A stretch of DNA of 64,000 nt from Methanoculleus chikugoensis (GTDB lineage Archaea > Halobacteriota > Methanomicrobia > Methanomicrobiales > Methanoculleaceae): positions 248,001 to 312,000 of the forward strand of contig NZ_AP019781.1 of assembly GCF_019669965.1 (NCBI RefSeq), in the 5' to 3' direction. How positions within the stretch are numbered: the first letter of the stretch is position 1; every line of letters begins with the position of its first letter. The notes under the pieces were generated by a model. That model saw nothing but the letters and a program-made list of their open reading frames with translations. It was not told where the DNA came from and did no database searches. A program made the position numbers and the translations under genes. Shown one piece after another: positions 28,658 to 37,432 of the stretch.

Positions 28658-28744
28658 TATCATTTAGATAATGTTTTTCCTGGTTTGGTTAAGAATTCTG
28701 CTATTGAGAACAACCCTTATCATCCCGTATGACAATCCTCCTTC

Positions 28745-29524
28745 ATGGACACCTCACCCACCCGGGAGATCACGATCCTACCCGGCCGGAACCGGCGTGG
28801 CGAGCCGGAGCGGTTCGAGGCCATCACCATCCGTCCGGGGGACACAATATCCATAGTCGGCCCCACCGGCTCCGGGAAGAGCGCCCTCATCAACGATATC
28901 GAGGTCTTCGCCCGGAACGACACCGCGACGGGGCGTACGGTCCTCGTCAACGGCGAATTCCCTCCCGAAGAGTTCGTCCGCGACCCGGCCTATAAACCCG
29001 TCGCCCTGATCACCCAGAACACCCGGTGCCTCGCCGATCTTACGGTTGCAGAGTTCCTTGCGATGCACGTCCGGTCCCGCAAGATCGCCGACGACGGGAT
29101 CGTCGAAAGAACGATCGCCCTCGCAAACGAGTTTACGGGTGAAGAGATCCGGGCCGGTGCCCGGATGACCGCGCTCTCCGGGGGGCAGACCCGGTCGCTC
29201 CTCGTGGCGGACGCGGTCCTCATCGCGGCGGCACCGGTCCTCCTCCTCGACGAGGTGGAGAACGCCGGAATCTTCAAGGAGCGGGTGATCGAGGTCCTCC
29301 GGGCCGGGGGGAAGGCGGTCATCTTCGTCACGCACGATCCTCTGGTCTCCCTCCTCTCCGCCCGGCGGATCGTCATGCGGGACGGGGGGGTCGAGCGGGT
29401 GATCGAGCCGCTGGATCGCGAGAACGAGGCTCTCCGGGAGGCTCTCCGCCTCGACGGCATCCTCCACCGGATGCGGGAGGAGATCCGGGCCGGAAACCTG
29501 ATCACGGGACCGGTCGGGGCATGA
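28745..29524 (+). CDS. ABC-type ATPase, uncharacterised, coenzyme M cluster
   Basis: A 259-residue soluble ATPase: Walker A GPTGSGKSA (about 39-47), signature LSGGQTRSL, Walker B PVLLLDEVENAG, and the switch His in VTHDP. There is no adjacent permease; a non-transport role, such as metallocofactor or enzyme maturation, is plausible because it is coupled (ATGA) to a GTPase and an Fe-S protein gene. Confidence 0.85.
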   Translation: MDTSPTREITILPGRNRRGEPERFEAITIRPGDTISIVGPTGSGKSALINDIEVFARNDTATGRTVLVNGEFPPEEFVRDPAYKPVALITQNTRCLADLTVAEFLAMHVRSRKIADDGIVERTIALANEFTGEEIRAGARMTALSGGQTRSLLVADAVLIAAAPVLLLDEVENAGIFKERVIEVLRAGGKAVIFVTHDPLVSLLSARRIVMRDGGVERVIEPLDRENEALREALRLDGILHRMREEIRAGNLITGPVGA

Positions 29525-30228
29525 AGCTCGCCGTCGTTGCCGGTCCGCCGTCCGCCGGGAAGACCGCTGTCGTTCGGCAGACCATCCGCTCTCTCCTGGA
29601 CCGGCACCGGATCGTCTACCTCAAGATCGACGTCGTCCGGGCGTTCGAGGACGAGGAACTCGCGGCCGAGTTCGGCATCCCGGTGCGGAAGGTCTACTCA
29701 GGCGACCTCTGCCCGGACCACGCCGGGGTCATGGTGATGCGGGACGCCATCGCCTGGGCCGAAAGGGAGGGCGCCGACCTCCTCCTGGTCGAGAGCGCCG
29801 GGCTCTGCCTCCGCTGTTCCCCCTACACGACGCAGGGGCTCGGGATCGTTGTCCTCTCCGCGGTCTCCGGCACGAACACGCCCCTGAAGATGGCCGCGAT
29901 GCTTGCGCTCGCCGATATCGCGGTCGTGACCCGGATCGACCTCGTCTCCCAGGCCGAAAAAGAGGTCTTCCGGGAGCGGATCCGGGAGGTGAACCCGGAC
30001 CTCGATATCGTCGAGACGAACGCCGTCCAGGGGACCGGGATGCGCTACCTCCTCAGGGCGATCGAAGAATATCCGCAGATAACCGATCCCGACACAATCG
30101 TCCTCCGGGGGGCGCCGCCGCTCGGGGTCTGCACCGTCTGCATCGGGAAGACCGAGATTGGGTGGCAGCACCACTTCGGGGTCGTCCGGAGGCTCGAGGA
30201 TGCCGATTACCTCTTCCGGGGGGACTAG
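29521..30228 (+). CDS. HypB/UreG/CooC-like GTPase
   Basis: A 235-residue G3E-type P-loop GTPase: Walker A AGPPSAGKTAV (about 7-17), VESAGLCLRCSP, TRIDLVSQAE in place of NKxD, and CTVCIGKTEIGW near the C-terminus. HypB and UreG relatives insert metals into enzymes. Cys pairs CLRC and CTVC could bind metal or a cluster. Overlap with the ATPase gene supports joint function. Confidence 0.85.
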   Translation: MKLAVVAGPPSAGKTAVVRQTIRSLLDRHRIVYLKIDVVRAFEDEELAAEFGIPVRKVYSGDLCPDHAGVMVMRDAIAWAEREGADLLLVESAGLCLRCSPYTTQGLGIVVLSAVSGTNTPLKMAAMLALADIAVVTRIDLVSQAEKEVFRERIREVNPDLDIVETNAVQGTGMRYLLRAIEEYPQITDPDTIVLRGAPPLGVCTVCIGKTEIGWQHHFGVVRRLEDADYLFRGD

Positions 30229-30232
30229 CCCG

Positions 30233-30850
30233 GTGGCATGGCAACCGCCGGGGAGGGACTGCGGGGCCTGCGGCGCCCCGACCTGCGAAGCGTTTCTCGA
30301 ACGGGTCCGGCGGGGGGAGAAGGAACTCGGAGACTGCGTCTTCTACCACGCGGGGACTGCGGCCCCCCGGTTCGACGGCAAGGCCCTCCGTTCCGGCCGG
30401 GACATCCTCGGCGGCGAGTACGACTTCGTCCTCGATCCCCTCCCCGGCGAGGTCTCGGCCCGGAAGATCATCCTCCCCTTCCGCCCGGACCTGGTGGAGA
30501 AGTGGGGGATCGAGGCCGGGGATATCGTCGTCGGGAGGCCGGCCGGTGCGGGCTGCCCGGTCCAGCACGTCCTCTCGGTCCTTCACGCCAGCCTGGTGAG
30601 CGGCCTCCTCACCTGCCAGGTCGTCGGACCGGAAGTATCGCGGGGCGGAGAATTTAAGGACGTTGAGGCGTACCACATCGTCGGTTTCGAGGGGATTGCC
30701 CGGACGGTGCGGCGCGAACCCATCTTCGGGATGCGGCAGCGGTTTCTGCCCGGCTACTGCATGATGAACCTTACGCACACGGGTGTCGTGAATATGATTC
30801 TCGCACAGTCCTCGGGTCTCCATGTGCGGGTGGAGGATATCAGATTATGA
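30233..30850 (+). CDS. Fe-S protein, uncharacterised, coenzyme M cluster
   Basis: About 205 residues. The N-terminus has CGACGAPTC followed 16 residues later by GDC, a 4Fe-4S pattern as in corrinoid and CO-dehydrogenase-related Fe-S domains. The rest contains VGRPAGAGCPVQHVL and GMRQRFLPGYCMMNLTHTG. Start is either GTG 30233 (after a GGGGGG ribosome binding site) or ATG 30200 inside the GTPase gene. The stop overlaps the next start (ATGA). Confidence 0.75.
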   Translation: MAWQPPGRDCGACGAPTCEAFLERVRRGEKELGDCVFYHAGTAAPRFDGKALRSGRDILGGEYDFVLDPLPGEVSARKIILPFRPDLVEKWGIEAGDIVVGRPAGAGCPVQHVLSVLHASLVSGLLTCQVVGPEVSRGGEFKDVEAYHIVGFEGIARTVRREPIFGMRQRFLPGYCMMNLTHTGVVNMILAQSSGLHVRVEDIRL

Positions 30851-32088
30851 AGACGATAAGAGAGATCGACGCAAAGATCCGGAACGGTTCGGCGGTCGTC
30901 TACACGGCCGCGGAGTTCAAGCGCCTCGTCCGCGAGGGTGCGGAGGTCACGGCGGCAGACGTCGACGTGGTCACCACGGGGACCTGCGGGGTGATGTCGG
31001 GGACCGCGGCGATCCTCTCGGTCCCGGTGGCGGCGCCGGGGGAGTTCGAGCGGGCGGAACGGGTCTGGCTGAACGGTGTCCCCTGCATGCCCGGCCCCTG
31101 CCCGAACGAGCGCCTCGGGCTCGTCGACCTGATCGTCTCCGGGACCGCCCACGCCGGGGCGGGCTACGGGGGCGGTCACCTCTTCCGCGACATTGTGGAG
31201 GGCCGCGAGATCGAGGTGCTGGCGGAGGCCGCCGACCGCTCGATCGAGACGCGGGTGACCATCGACGACCTCGCCTACGCCCGGATCTTCACCACCCGGA
31301 GCGCCTACAAAAACTACACCGCCTACCTCAACACCCGGCCGACCCGGGTGACGACGATCTTCTCGGTCACGGGGCTCGAGGGGCCCTGCCGGGAGGTCTC
31401 GGTCAGCGGGTGCGGCGAGATCAATCCGCTCGAGAACGACCCCGCACGGTTTGCGATCCGGGACGGGACCCCGGTTCTCCTGAACGGTTCGGCCGGGTTG
31501 GTGACCGGGGAGGGGACCCGGAGCACTCCTTCGCGGCCGAACCTCACGGTCATCGCCGATATGGCCGGGATGCAGCCCCGCTACATGGGCGGATTCAAGA
31601 CCTCTGCGGGCCCGGAGTGCATCACGAGCCTCGGCGTCGCTATCCCGGTCCTCGACGACCGGCAGGTCGCTGCCCTCCGCGTCCTCGACGAGGAGATCCC
31701 CCTTCCGGTCGCTGACATCAACACCCGCACCGTCCTTGATACGGCGACCTACGCCGATCTCTGGCAGCGGCCCGACAGGGAGCCGACCTACCACCCCGAG
31801 TGGTGCGAGGAGTGCTCGGCCTGTGCCGCGGCCGCGATCTGCCCGACGGGTGCGTTTGACCGCGAGACCGGGATCGACCGCGACCGCTGCCTCGCCTGCA
31901 CCGCCTGCCTTGCCGCCTGCCCGAACGACGCCCTCGAGGCCGGCGAGGGCTCGATCCGGGTCAGGGGACGGAAGGTGCCGATCACGCTGCGCCAGTCCGG
32001 CCGGACGCTCGCCGAAGACCTCTGTCGGGACCTAAAAGAGATGGTCCTTGATTTCCGGTTCACCTTCACCGGAGGCGGGGAGCGGTGA
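30847..32088 (+). CDS. methanogenesis marker 16 metalloprotein (DUF39 plus ferredoxin domain)
   Basis: A 413-residue protein. Residues 1-325 are the DUF39 domain (TTGTCGVMSGTAAILS, NGVPCMPGPCPNE, GAGYGGGHLFRDIV). Residues about 326-370 carry CEECSACAAAAICPTGA and CLACTACLAACPNDA, giving two 4Fe-4S sites. DUF39 relatives take part in sulfur transfer for homocysteine synthesis; the marker-16 form is confined to methanogens. It sits between the Fe-S gene and cysteate synthase, so a role in sulfur or sulfite supply for coenzyme M is reasonable inference. Confidence 0.9.
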   Translation: MKTIREIDAKIRNGSAVVYTAAEFKRLVREGAEVTAADVDVVTTGTCGVMSGTAAILSVPVAAPGEFERAERVWLNGVPCMPGPCPNERLGLVDLIVSGTAHAGAGYGGGHLFRDIVEGREIEVLAEAADRSIETRVTIDDLAYARIFTTRSAYKNYTAYLNTRPTRVTTIFSVTGLEGPCREVSVSGCGEINPLENDPARFAIRDGTPVLLNGSAGLVTGEGTRSTPSRPNLTVIADMAGMQPRYMGGFKTSAGPECITSLGVAIPVLDDRQVAALRVLDEEIPLPVADINTRTVLDTATYADLWQRPDREPTYHPEWCEECSACAAAAICPTGAFDRETGIDRDRCLACTACLAACPNDALEAGEGSIRVRGRKVPITLRQSGRTLAEDLCRDLKEMVLDFRFTFTGGGER

Positions 32089-33377
32089 GGGAGAAGTACC
32101 TCATCCACTGCCCGGGGTGCGGCCGGTCCTTCCCCGACCACTACACCCTCGACTGCCCCTCGGGGTGCGACGCCCTCCTCCGGACCGTGTATGCTGAGCG
32201 CCGCCTCCCCCTCCGGAGCCTCCCGGGGGTCTTCCGCTACAAGGAGTGGCTCCCGGTCGAGGGCCACCTCAGAGTCGATGCCGGCCCGGTCTCCTACGCG
32301 AGTGAGGGGCTCGCCCGGGAACTCGGGCTCTCCCACCTCACCGTCACCTTCTCGGGCTACTGGCCCGAGCGGGGCGGGCGGATGGAGACCTGCTCCTTCA
32401 AGGAGCTCGAAGCGCAGCCGACGGTGCTCCGCCTCCGGGAGAAGGGAGCCGGGGTCATCCAGGTCTCGTCGGCGGGGAACACCGGCCGCGCCTTCTGCCA
32501 GGCATCGGCCCTGACCGGGGCGCCGGTCGTGGTGGTGGTCCCGGCGTCCGCCGCCGACCGGCTCTGGACGACCGTGGAGCCCCCGAACGTCTGCCTCATC
32601 ACGGTGGACGGGGACTACTCGGATTCCATCGCGTTCGGGCGGGAGGTCTGCTCCATCCCGGGGATCGTCCCCGAGGGCGGGGCGAAGAACGTCGCCCGCC
32701 GTGACGGGATGGGGACGGTGGTGCTCGATGGGACGCTCTCTGCCGGGCGGCTCCCCGACTCCTACTTCCAGGCGGTCGGGAGCGGAACCGGGGCGATTGC
32801 CGCGTGGGAAGCGGCGGAGCGGCTCATCGCCGACGGCCGGTTCGGCACCCGCCTCCCGGCTCTCCACCTCTCCCAGAACCTCCCCTTCGTCCCGATGGTC
32901 CGGGCATGGGAGGCGGGACGGCGGGATATCCTCCCGGCCGAGGATATGCCGGACGTCGAAGCCTCGATCTCCCGGGTCTATGCCGACGTCCTGACGAACC
33001 GCCACCCGCCCTGGGGGGTCCGCGGCGGGGTCTACGACGCCCTCGCGGCCTCCGGCGGCCGGGTGTATGCGGTCGGGAACGACGACGCCCGGTCCGCCGG
33101 GAGACTCTTTGCCGAGACCGAAGAGATCGACCTCGACCCGGCGGCGGCTGTCGCGGTCGCCTCGCTCCTCCGGGCGGCGGAGGAGGGGCTCGTCGGCCCG
33201 GATGAGCGCATCCTCCTGAACGTGACCGGCGGGGGGTATGCGCGTGCGGCAGAGGACCTCGACCGCTACCCGGTCGAGCCTTACCTCCGGGTCCGGGCCG
33301 GCGAGGCCTTCGCTGGGGACGTGCGGGATGCCGTCCGGGGATGGCTTTCGGAGCAGGGGGTGGCGGTCCGTGCGTGA
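32085..33377 (+). CDS. cysteate synthase
   Basis: A 430-residue PLP enzyme, fold type II, making L-cysteate from O-phosphoserine and sulfite, the first step of the coenzyme M route used by Methanosarcinales and Methanomicrobiales. An N-terminal CPGCG and CPSGC pair probably binds zinc, the PLP lysine is in TCSFKELEA (about residue 105), and SAGNTGRAF binds substrate, as in threonine synthase, its closest relative. Starts at GTG 32085 in a GTGA overlap. Followed directly by the next enzymes of the pathway. Confidence 0.92.
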   Translation: MREKYLIHCPGCGRSFPDHYTLDCPSGCDALLRTVYAERRLPLRSLPGVFRYKEWLPVEGHLRVDAGPVSYASEGLARELGLSHLTVTFSGYWPERGGRMETCSFKELEAQPTVLRLREKGAGVIQVSSAGNTGRAFCQASALTGAPVVVVVPASAADRLWTTVEPPNVCLITVDGDYSDSIAFGREVCSIPGIVPEGGAKNVARRDGMGTVVLDGTLSAGRLPDSYFQAVGSGTGAIAAWEAAERLIADGRFGTRLPALHLSQNLPFVPMVRAWEAGRRDILPAEDMPDVEASISRVYADVLTNRHPPWGVRGGVYDALAASGGRVYAVGNDDARSAGRLFAETEEIDLDPAAAVAVASLLRAAEEGLVGPDERILLNVTGGGYARAAEDLDRYPVEPYLRVRAGEAFAGDVRDAVRGWLSEQGVAVRA

Positions 33378-34491
33378 AGGATGTGTCCTCGACCGGCTCT
33401 CCGCCCTCGGGGTCGATACCGTGGCGAGCCTCCCCTGCGACCGGACGCAGGAGTTCTGCGCCCTGATCCCGGAGCGGTTCCGTGCGGTGAACCTGACCCG
33501 GGAGGAGGACGGCGTCGGGATCTCGGCCGGGCTCGCGATGGCCGGGGCGCGATCGGTGCTCCACATGCAGAGTTCGGGGCTCGGCAACTCCCTGAATGCC
33601 ATCATGTCCCTCACCGTCACCTTCGGCCTCCCGCTCCCCGTCCTCACGAGCTGGCGGGGCGTCTACCGGGAGGCGATCCCGGCCCAGGTGCCGTTCAACC
33701 GGGCGGTTCCGGAGGTGCTTCGTGCGCTCGGGATCCCCTTCACGATCATCCGCGGTCCCGAGGATGAGGGATTGATCGATGAGGTCGTCCGGGACGCCTA
33801 CGATTCCATGCGCCCGCACGTTGGACTGATCCTCCCCTCGTTCTGGGAAGGGGAAGAGGAGGCCTGCCCGACGGAGCAGGTCTTCCCGCCCCGGGCCCGG
33901 GAGTCGGTGATCGAGTACCGGCGAACCTTTCGGGAACCGGTGATGACCCGGTACGACGCGATAAGGGCTATCGCCGCCGCCCTTGACGACGAGGCGGTCG
34001 TCGCGAACATCGGCGTGCCCTCAAAGGAGCTCTATGCAGCGAGCGACCGGGCCCTGAACTTCTACATGCTCGGGAGTTACACCCAGGCGACCCCGATCGG
34101 GCTCGGGCTTGCGCTCGCCACAGATAAGGACGTCGTCGTCCTCGACGGCGACGGGAGCCTGCTCGGGACCGCCGTCCTCCCGGTGGTGGCGGCGGAATCC
34201 CCGGCGAACCTCACGATCGTCTGCCTGGACAACGGGGCCTTCGGGAGCACGGGAAACCAGCCCACCCCGGCCTCCGGGCTGGTGGACATGGAGCTCCTCG
34301 CCCGTGCCGCCGGGATCCAGAGGACGTGCAAGGTGCAGGACGAGCGGGAACTCAGCGAAGCCTGGGAGAACCGGGGCCGGGGCCCGAATTTCATCCATGT
34401 GGTCTTAAAGCCCGGGAACGCACCGGTCGGAAACATCCCCCTCGCCCCGGTCGAGATCCGGGAGCGGTTTGTGCGGGCGCTTCGGGGGTGA
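33370..34491 (+). CDS. comDE: sulfopyruvate decarboxylase, fused alpha and beta subunits
   Basis: A 373-residue TPP enzyme converting sulfopyruvate to sulfoacetaldehyde in coenzyme M synthesis. Residues about 1-165 correspond to ComD (NLTREEDGVGISAGLAMAG includes the catalytic-type Glu) and 180-373 to ComE (GDGSLLGTAVL to DNGAFGS forms the TPP-binding motif). The subunits are separate in Methanocaldococcus. The GTG at 33370 overlaps the cysteate synthase stop by 8 nt. Confidence 0.93.
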   Translation: MREGCVLDRLSALGVDTVASLPCDRTQEFCALIPERFRAVNLTREEDGVGISAGLAMAGARSVLHMQSSGLGNSLNAIMSLTVTFGLPLPVLTSWRGVYREAIPAQVPFNRAVPEVLRALGIPFTIIRGPEDEGLIDEVVRDAYDSMRPHVGLILPSFWEGEEEACPTEQVFPPRARESVIEYRRTFREPVMTRYDAIRAIAAALDDEAVVANIGVPSKELYAASDRALNFYMLGSYTQATPIGLGLALATDKDVVVLDGDGSLLGTAVLPVVAAESPANLTIVCLDNGAFGSTGNQPTPASGLVDMELLARAAGIQRTCKVQDERELSEAWENRGRGPNFIHVVLKPGNAPVGNIPLAPVEIRERFVRALRG

Positions 34492-34538
34492 GGCGCATCC
34501 CGGTGTGCCTGTTCTCATTGTTCTCTCTTGGATCTGCT

Positions 34539-35009
34539 TTATTCCAAACAATGATGGTAGCCTGCCCGGCATAGCACACTATACTCATCATCACGAATCC
34601 GAACAGGGTGCGTTCTCCTGTCCCGTTCCCAGTCCGCATATTCCTGGCTGAAGAAAAAGGCTTCCGATTCGGGATATTGTTTTGGGATTTGCAGAATCGT
34701 GTTAAGGGTCTTCATCATGTTACTATCAGACCGGTTTTCCTCAATGTAGCAATGCCATCCCGGACCCTGCCATTCGTAATTGTCAAACTGCAATGTCCAT
34801 TCCCCGTTCCGTTTGTCTTTTCGGGGGTAAGCGGAATTGTCCAGGGAGGTGAACGGCTTTATTGATTTTCTCCACGCCTTTGCAAATATTTTGTATCCGG
34901 TATCCTCCTTAGATTCCGGATTGTGCCCTTTAAAGAGGATGACAATCTCGAACATGCAGTTCTGTTGCATATCGTTAAGGGTCAGGGGTTCCCGTTCTCT
35001 TGCGTCCAT
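34539..35009 (-). CDS. hypothetical protein, low GC, unknown
   Basis: A 156-residue soluble protein rich in aromatic and charged residues (YKIFAKAWRKSIKPF, YEWQGPGWHCYIEENRSD). No family recognised. Its base composition is clearly more AT-rich than its neighbours, which suggests acquisition. GCGGAG lies 6 nt before the ATG. The 253-nt gap before the AEC gene (35010-35262) holds nothing I can support. Confidence 0.55.
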   Translation of the reverse strand: MDAREREPLTLNDMQQNCMFEIVILFKGHNPESKEDTGYKIFAKAWRKSIKPFTSLDNSAYPRKDKRNGEWTLQFDNYEWQGPGWHCYIEENRSDSNMMKTLNTILQIPKQYPESEAFFFSQEYADWERDRRTHPVRIRDDEYSVLCRAGYHHCLE

Positions 35010-35262
35010 GATTACTCCGCTATTAACGGGGAAATGAAAAGAGGTTTTGGGACAGTAAGGGCGATGCCAGTCTTGATCCAGCTACACCATACGAACTGGT
35101 CCACTATCCCCGCCGCCGCCCTCCCCCGCCCATGCGCATCATCCGGGCGGCCCTCCTCCTCTGGGAAGGGCTCTCGATCGACCGGGCCACTGGTACCTGC
35201 CTTTCGTCAACACCGGCCTCGAGGGGCCGATCTTTCTTCTCGCGACACTTCGGGCGGCGTAT

Positions 35263-36195
35263 CTAGAGCATCACCGTCGCGATCAGCGGGATGGTGACGA
35301 GCGACCCGATCGTCGAGACGAAGACGATCTGCGACGCGAGCTTCGAGTCCGCGCCGTACTGCTCCGCGAAGATGACGGTGTTTGCCGCGGCGGGCATCGC
35401 GGCCATCGTGATCATGATCCCGTTGATGTAGGGGTCGGCAAAGACCGGGGCGAGGAGATAGCAGTAGGCCGCCGGGATGGCGAGGAGGAGGACGGCGCTC
35501 GCCGCCCAGATCCGCCAGTTCCCGACCATCTCCCGGGCCGGGAACGTCGCGAGCATCGCCCCGACGATGATCATGGCGAGCGGCGTCGTCACCCCCCCGA
35601 GGAGGTCGATCGAGTCGATGAAGGGCGACGGGATCTCCACCGAGCCGAGGAAGAGGGCGAACCCGACGATGGAGGCCGCGATCCCTGGGTTTAAGAGGAG
35701 TTTTGGGTCGAACCCCTTCCCTCTCCCCTCGGTCAGCATCGCGATCCCGACCGAGAAGACCAGGACGTTGAAGATGAGGTTGAAGATCGCGACGTAAAAG
35801 AGCGACTCCTCTCCAAAAAGTGTCAGGGCGACCGGGAACCCCATGAACCCGACGTTGCCGAAGACGATCGCGAACTGGAGCACCCCTTCCTCCGCGGCCG
35901 GGACCCGCATGGCCTTCGAGACCACCCAGGCGAGGGCGAACGAGAAGACGTAGAGCATCCCGGTCGCGAGGACCAGGGTCTCGGCCCCGGCGAGGCGCTC
36001 GGGGGTGAAGGGCACCTGCATCGAGGCGACGATCAGCGCCGGGATGGTGATGTTGACGAGGAGCCCCGAGAGCCCCCGGGTTGCCCGGGGGTCGACGATC
36101 TTCGTCGCGACGGCGACGTAGCCCGCGGCGATCAGGAGGACCAGGATGAAGATCTGGTCTGCAACTATCAGGAAATCCGTGACCGCACCGTTCAT
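35263..36195 (-). CDS. AEC (auxin efflux carrier) family permease
   Basis: A 310-residue protein with ten membrane segments in two five-helix halves. NITIPALIV and TTPLAMIIVG are the conserved kinks of the AEC fold. Substrates in prokaryotes are usually small organic acids or amino acids; this one cannot be told. A degraded copy of the same gene lies at 41436-41800. The upstream gap 36196-36456 has no gene. Confidence 0.9.
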   Translation of the reverse strand: MNGAVTDFLIVADQIFILVLLIAAGYVAVATKIVDPRATRGLSGLLVNITIPALIVASMQVPFTPERLAGAETLVLATGMLYVFSFALAWVVSKAMRVPAAEEGVLQFAIVFGNVGFMGFPVALTLFGEESLFYVAIFNLIFNVLVFSVGIAMLTEGRGKGFDPKLLLNPGIAASIVGFALFLGSVEIPSPFIDSIDLLGGVTTPLAMIIVGAMLATFPAREMVGNWRIWAASAVLLLAIPAAYCYLLAPVFADPYINGIMITMAAMPAAANTVIFAEQYGADSKLASQIVFVSTIGSLVTIPLIATVML

Positions 36196-36456
36196 ATGGG
36201 CACCGCTCCGTCCGGTTCATCAAGGTGAGTGCCGGTACCCCTTTACGGTTCTGCTCGGGGGTGTGGGGTGCAGTGAGCGAGCGGGAGCCTGCCTGGGTTT
36301 TAGAGCGGGGTTTTTCGGGATCGCGGCGTGTTCCTCGCACAGAGGGCGCCTCGCCCGCGTAGAGGAAGGGTGAGGCTGTTCGGGACTGTGAAGTGTCGGC
36401 GGGTCTTGCCTTCAAGGGCCGGGATCATTATCCCACCATAAGAAGGTTTATGATGT

Positions 36457-36495
36457 GTTCGGTTCCAGCCGAACGATGACTGCCGATTTTATATG
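36457..36495 (+). promoter_or_regulatory. type-2 promoter, copy 1: 18-bp palindrome and TATA
   Basis: Palindrome GTTCGGTTCCAGCCGAAC (36457-36474), 12 nt, then TTTTATATG (36487-36495). Just upstream is GGTTTATGATGT and, at 36421-36434, a small inverted repeat GGGATCATTATCCC. Similarity between copies begins near 36382 and runs through the leader into the coding region. Confidence 0.85.
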
Positions 36496-36514
36496 TTATA
36501 ACGACCCAGAATCG

Positions 36515-36679
36515 CGTTGGGTGCCGCGTGCGGTACCCGTTTGTGTGCGGGGGTCTCCCATCCCCGGTTGACGCCCCGGATGACGCGCCCCGCAAGCCCG
36601 GAGGCAAAGGGAACGTAAGCGTTCTGCGTGCTTAAATATGTGCCTTTTCTGCCTCCGGAAAACTACAGGAGGAAAGTAA
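36515..36679 (+). ncRNA. structured leader RNA, copy 1 (candidate riboswitch)
   Basis: Predicted untranslated leader from the TATA position to the ATG. Stems: GGGTGCC/GGTACCC (36519-36525/36532-36538); GCGGGG/CCCCGC (36547-36552/36588-36593); P1 CCGGAGGCA/TGCCTCCGG (36598-36606/36650-36658) enclosing P2 GAACG-TAAG-CGTTC (36611-36624) and a weaker P3 with loop TTAAAT. The CCTCC of P1 can instead pair with the GGAGG ribosome binding site (36669-36673). No matching known riboswitch class is recognised. Copies 2 and 3 carry compensating changes in P2. Confidence 0.75.
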
Positions 36680-37423
36680 ATGAACGGAAAAACCGGATTG
36701 CAGGCATTTCCCATGCTCCTGGCGCTGCTGCTGGTGAGCGTGGTTATGGTGCCCGCAAGCGCATACTATTATTGTTGTGCAGAATGGGTGAACAACTATC
36801 CCCCACCATCCGACTTGGAGCACAATGATGAAAACGCACAGGGGTTTTACTACCAGCTCGGTGGTGACTCATCCTGGTGGGGAGACTTTATCTATGGCGA
36901 TGGTCAGGCCCTGGAAAGACACTGGAAAGATCCCAGTAAGTCCGGAAACGGTATAGACTATATTTACACAGATGATACACATTTTGCGTTCTTTTCGGGC
37001 CATGGTGCCCCAGAAGGATTTGCATTTTCCTCCTCCCAAGACGATACCTTCCTGAGTTACAGTGATGCTCTCTGGGGAAACACGCAGATGGACTGGATTA
37101 CCATTGATGCCTGCACTGTTCTGCGCGAGAATAGCCATACAAATTGGTACAATGCATTTGGCGGCCTACACTCGATGACCGGGTTCCATACTGAATGTCA
37201 CGATGTCTCGGACAGAGGCTCTAACTTCGTACACCGGATGGTCGGTACGTGGACCACCCAACCGATCATCACGGCATGGTTCATTGCAGCGAAGGATACA
37301 GAGCCTTCGACCACGTATGCGGCAGCCCTTGCCCGAGAAGGCTGCTGGTCCGATTATGTCTACGGGCACGGGAGCCAGGGGACACCCGGAACGTCGTTCC
37401 TGTACGGTACGTACCAGTGTTGA
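36680..37423 (+). CDS. secreted caspase-like (clan CD) cysteine peptidase candidate
   Basis: A 247-residue exported protein with a signal peptide (MNGKTGLQAFPMLLALLL, cleavage about 28). It has the clan CD core: a hydrophobic strand ending in His-Gly (FAFFSGHG, His108) and a second strand ending Asp-Ala-Cys (WITIDAC, Cys145), the catalytic dyad order of caspases, gingipains and C25-like families. The remainder is aromatic-rich. Expressed from the type-2 promoter and structured leader. A PepSY-like gene follows after 9 nt. Proteolytic activity is inference. Confidence 0.72.
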   Translation: MNGKTGLQAFPMLLALLLVSVVMVPASAYYYCCAEWVNNYPPPSDLEHNDENAQGFYYQLGGDSSWWGDFIYGDGQALERHWKDPSKSGNGIDYIYTDDTHFAFFSGHGAPEGFAFSSSQDDTFLSYSDALWGNTQMDWITIDACTVLRENSHTNWYNAFGGLHSMTGFHTECHDVSDRGSNFVHRMVGTWTTQPIITAWFIAAKDTEPSTTYAAALAREGCWSDYVYGHGSQGTPGTSFLYGTYQC

Positions 37424-37432
37424 GGTGATCAC

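Noticed and set aside
36515-36679. Cobalamin or other known riboswitch
   Set aside because: The leader has GC-rich stems but I could not find the conserved core sequences of the cobalamin, SAM, TPP or fluoride classes. The downstream genes are not vitamin or ion genes.
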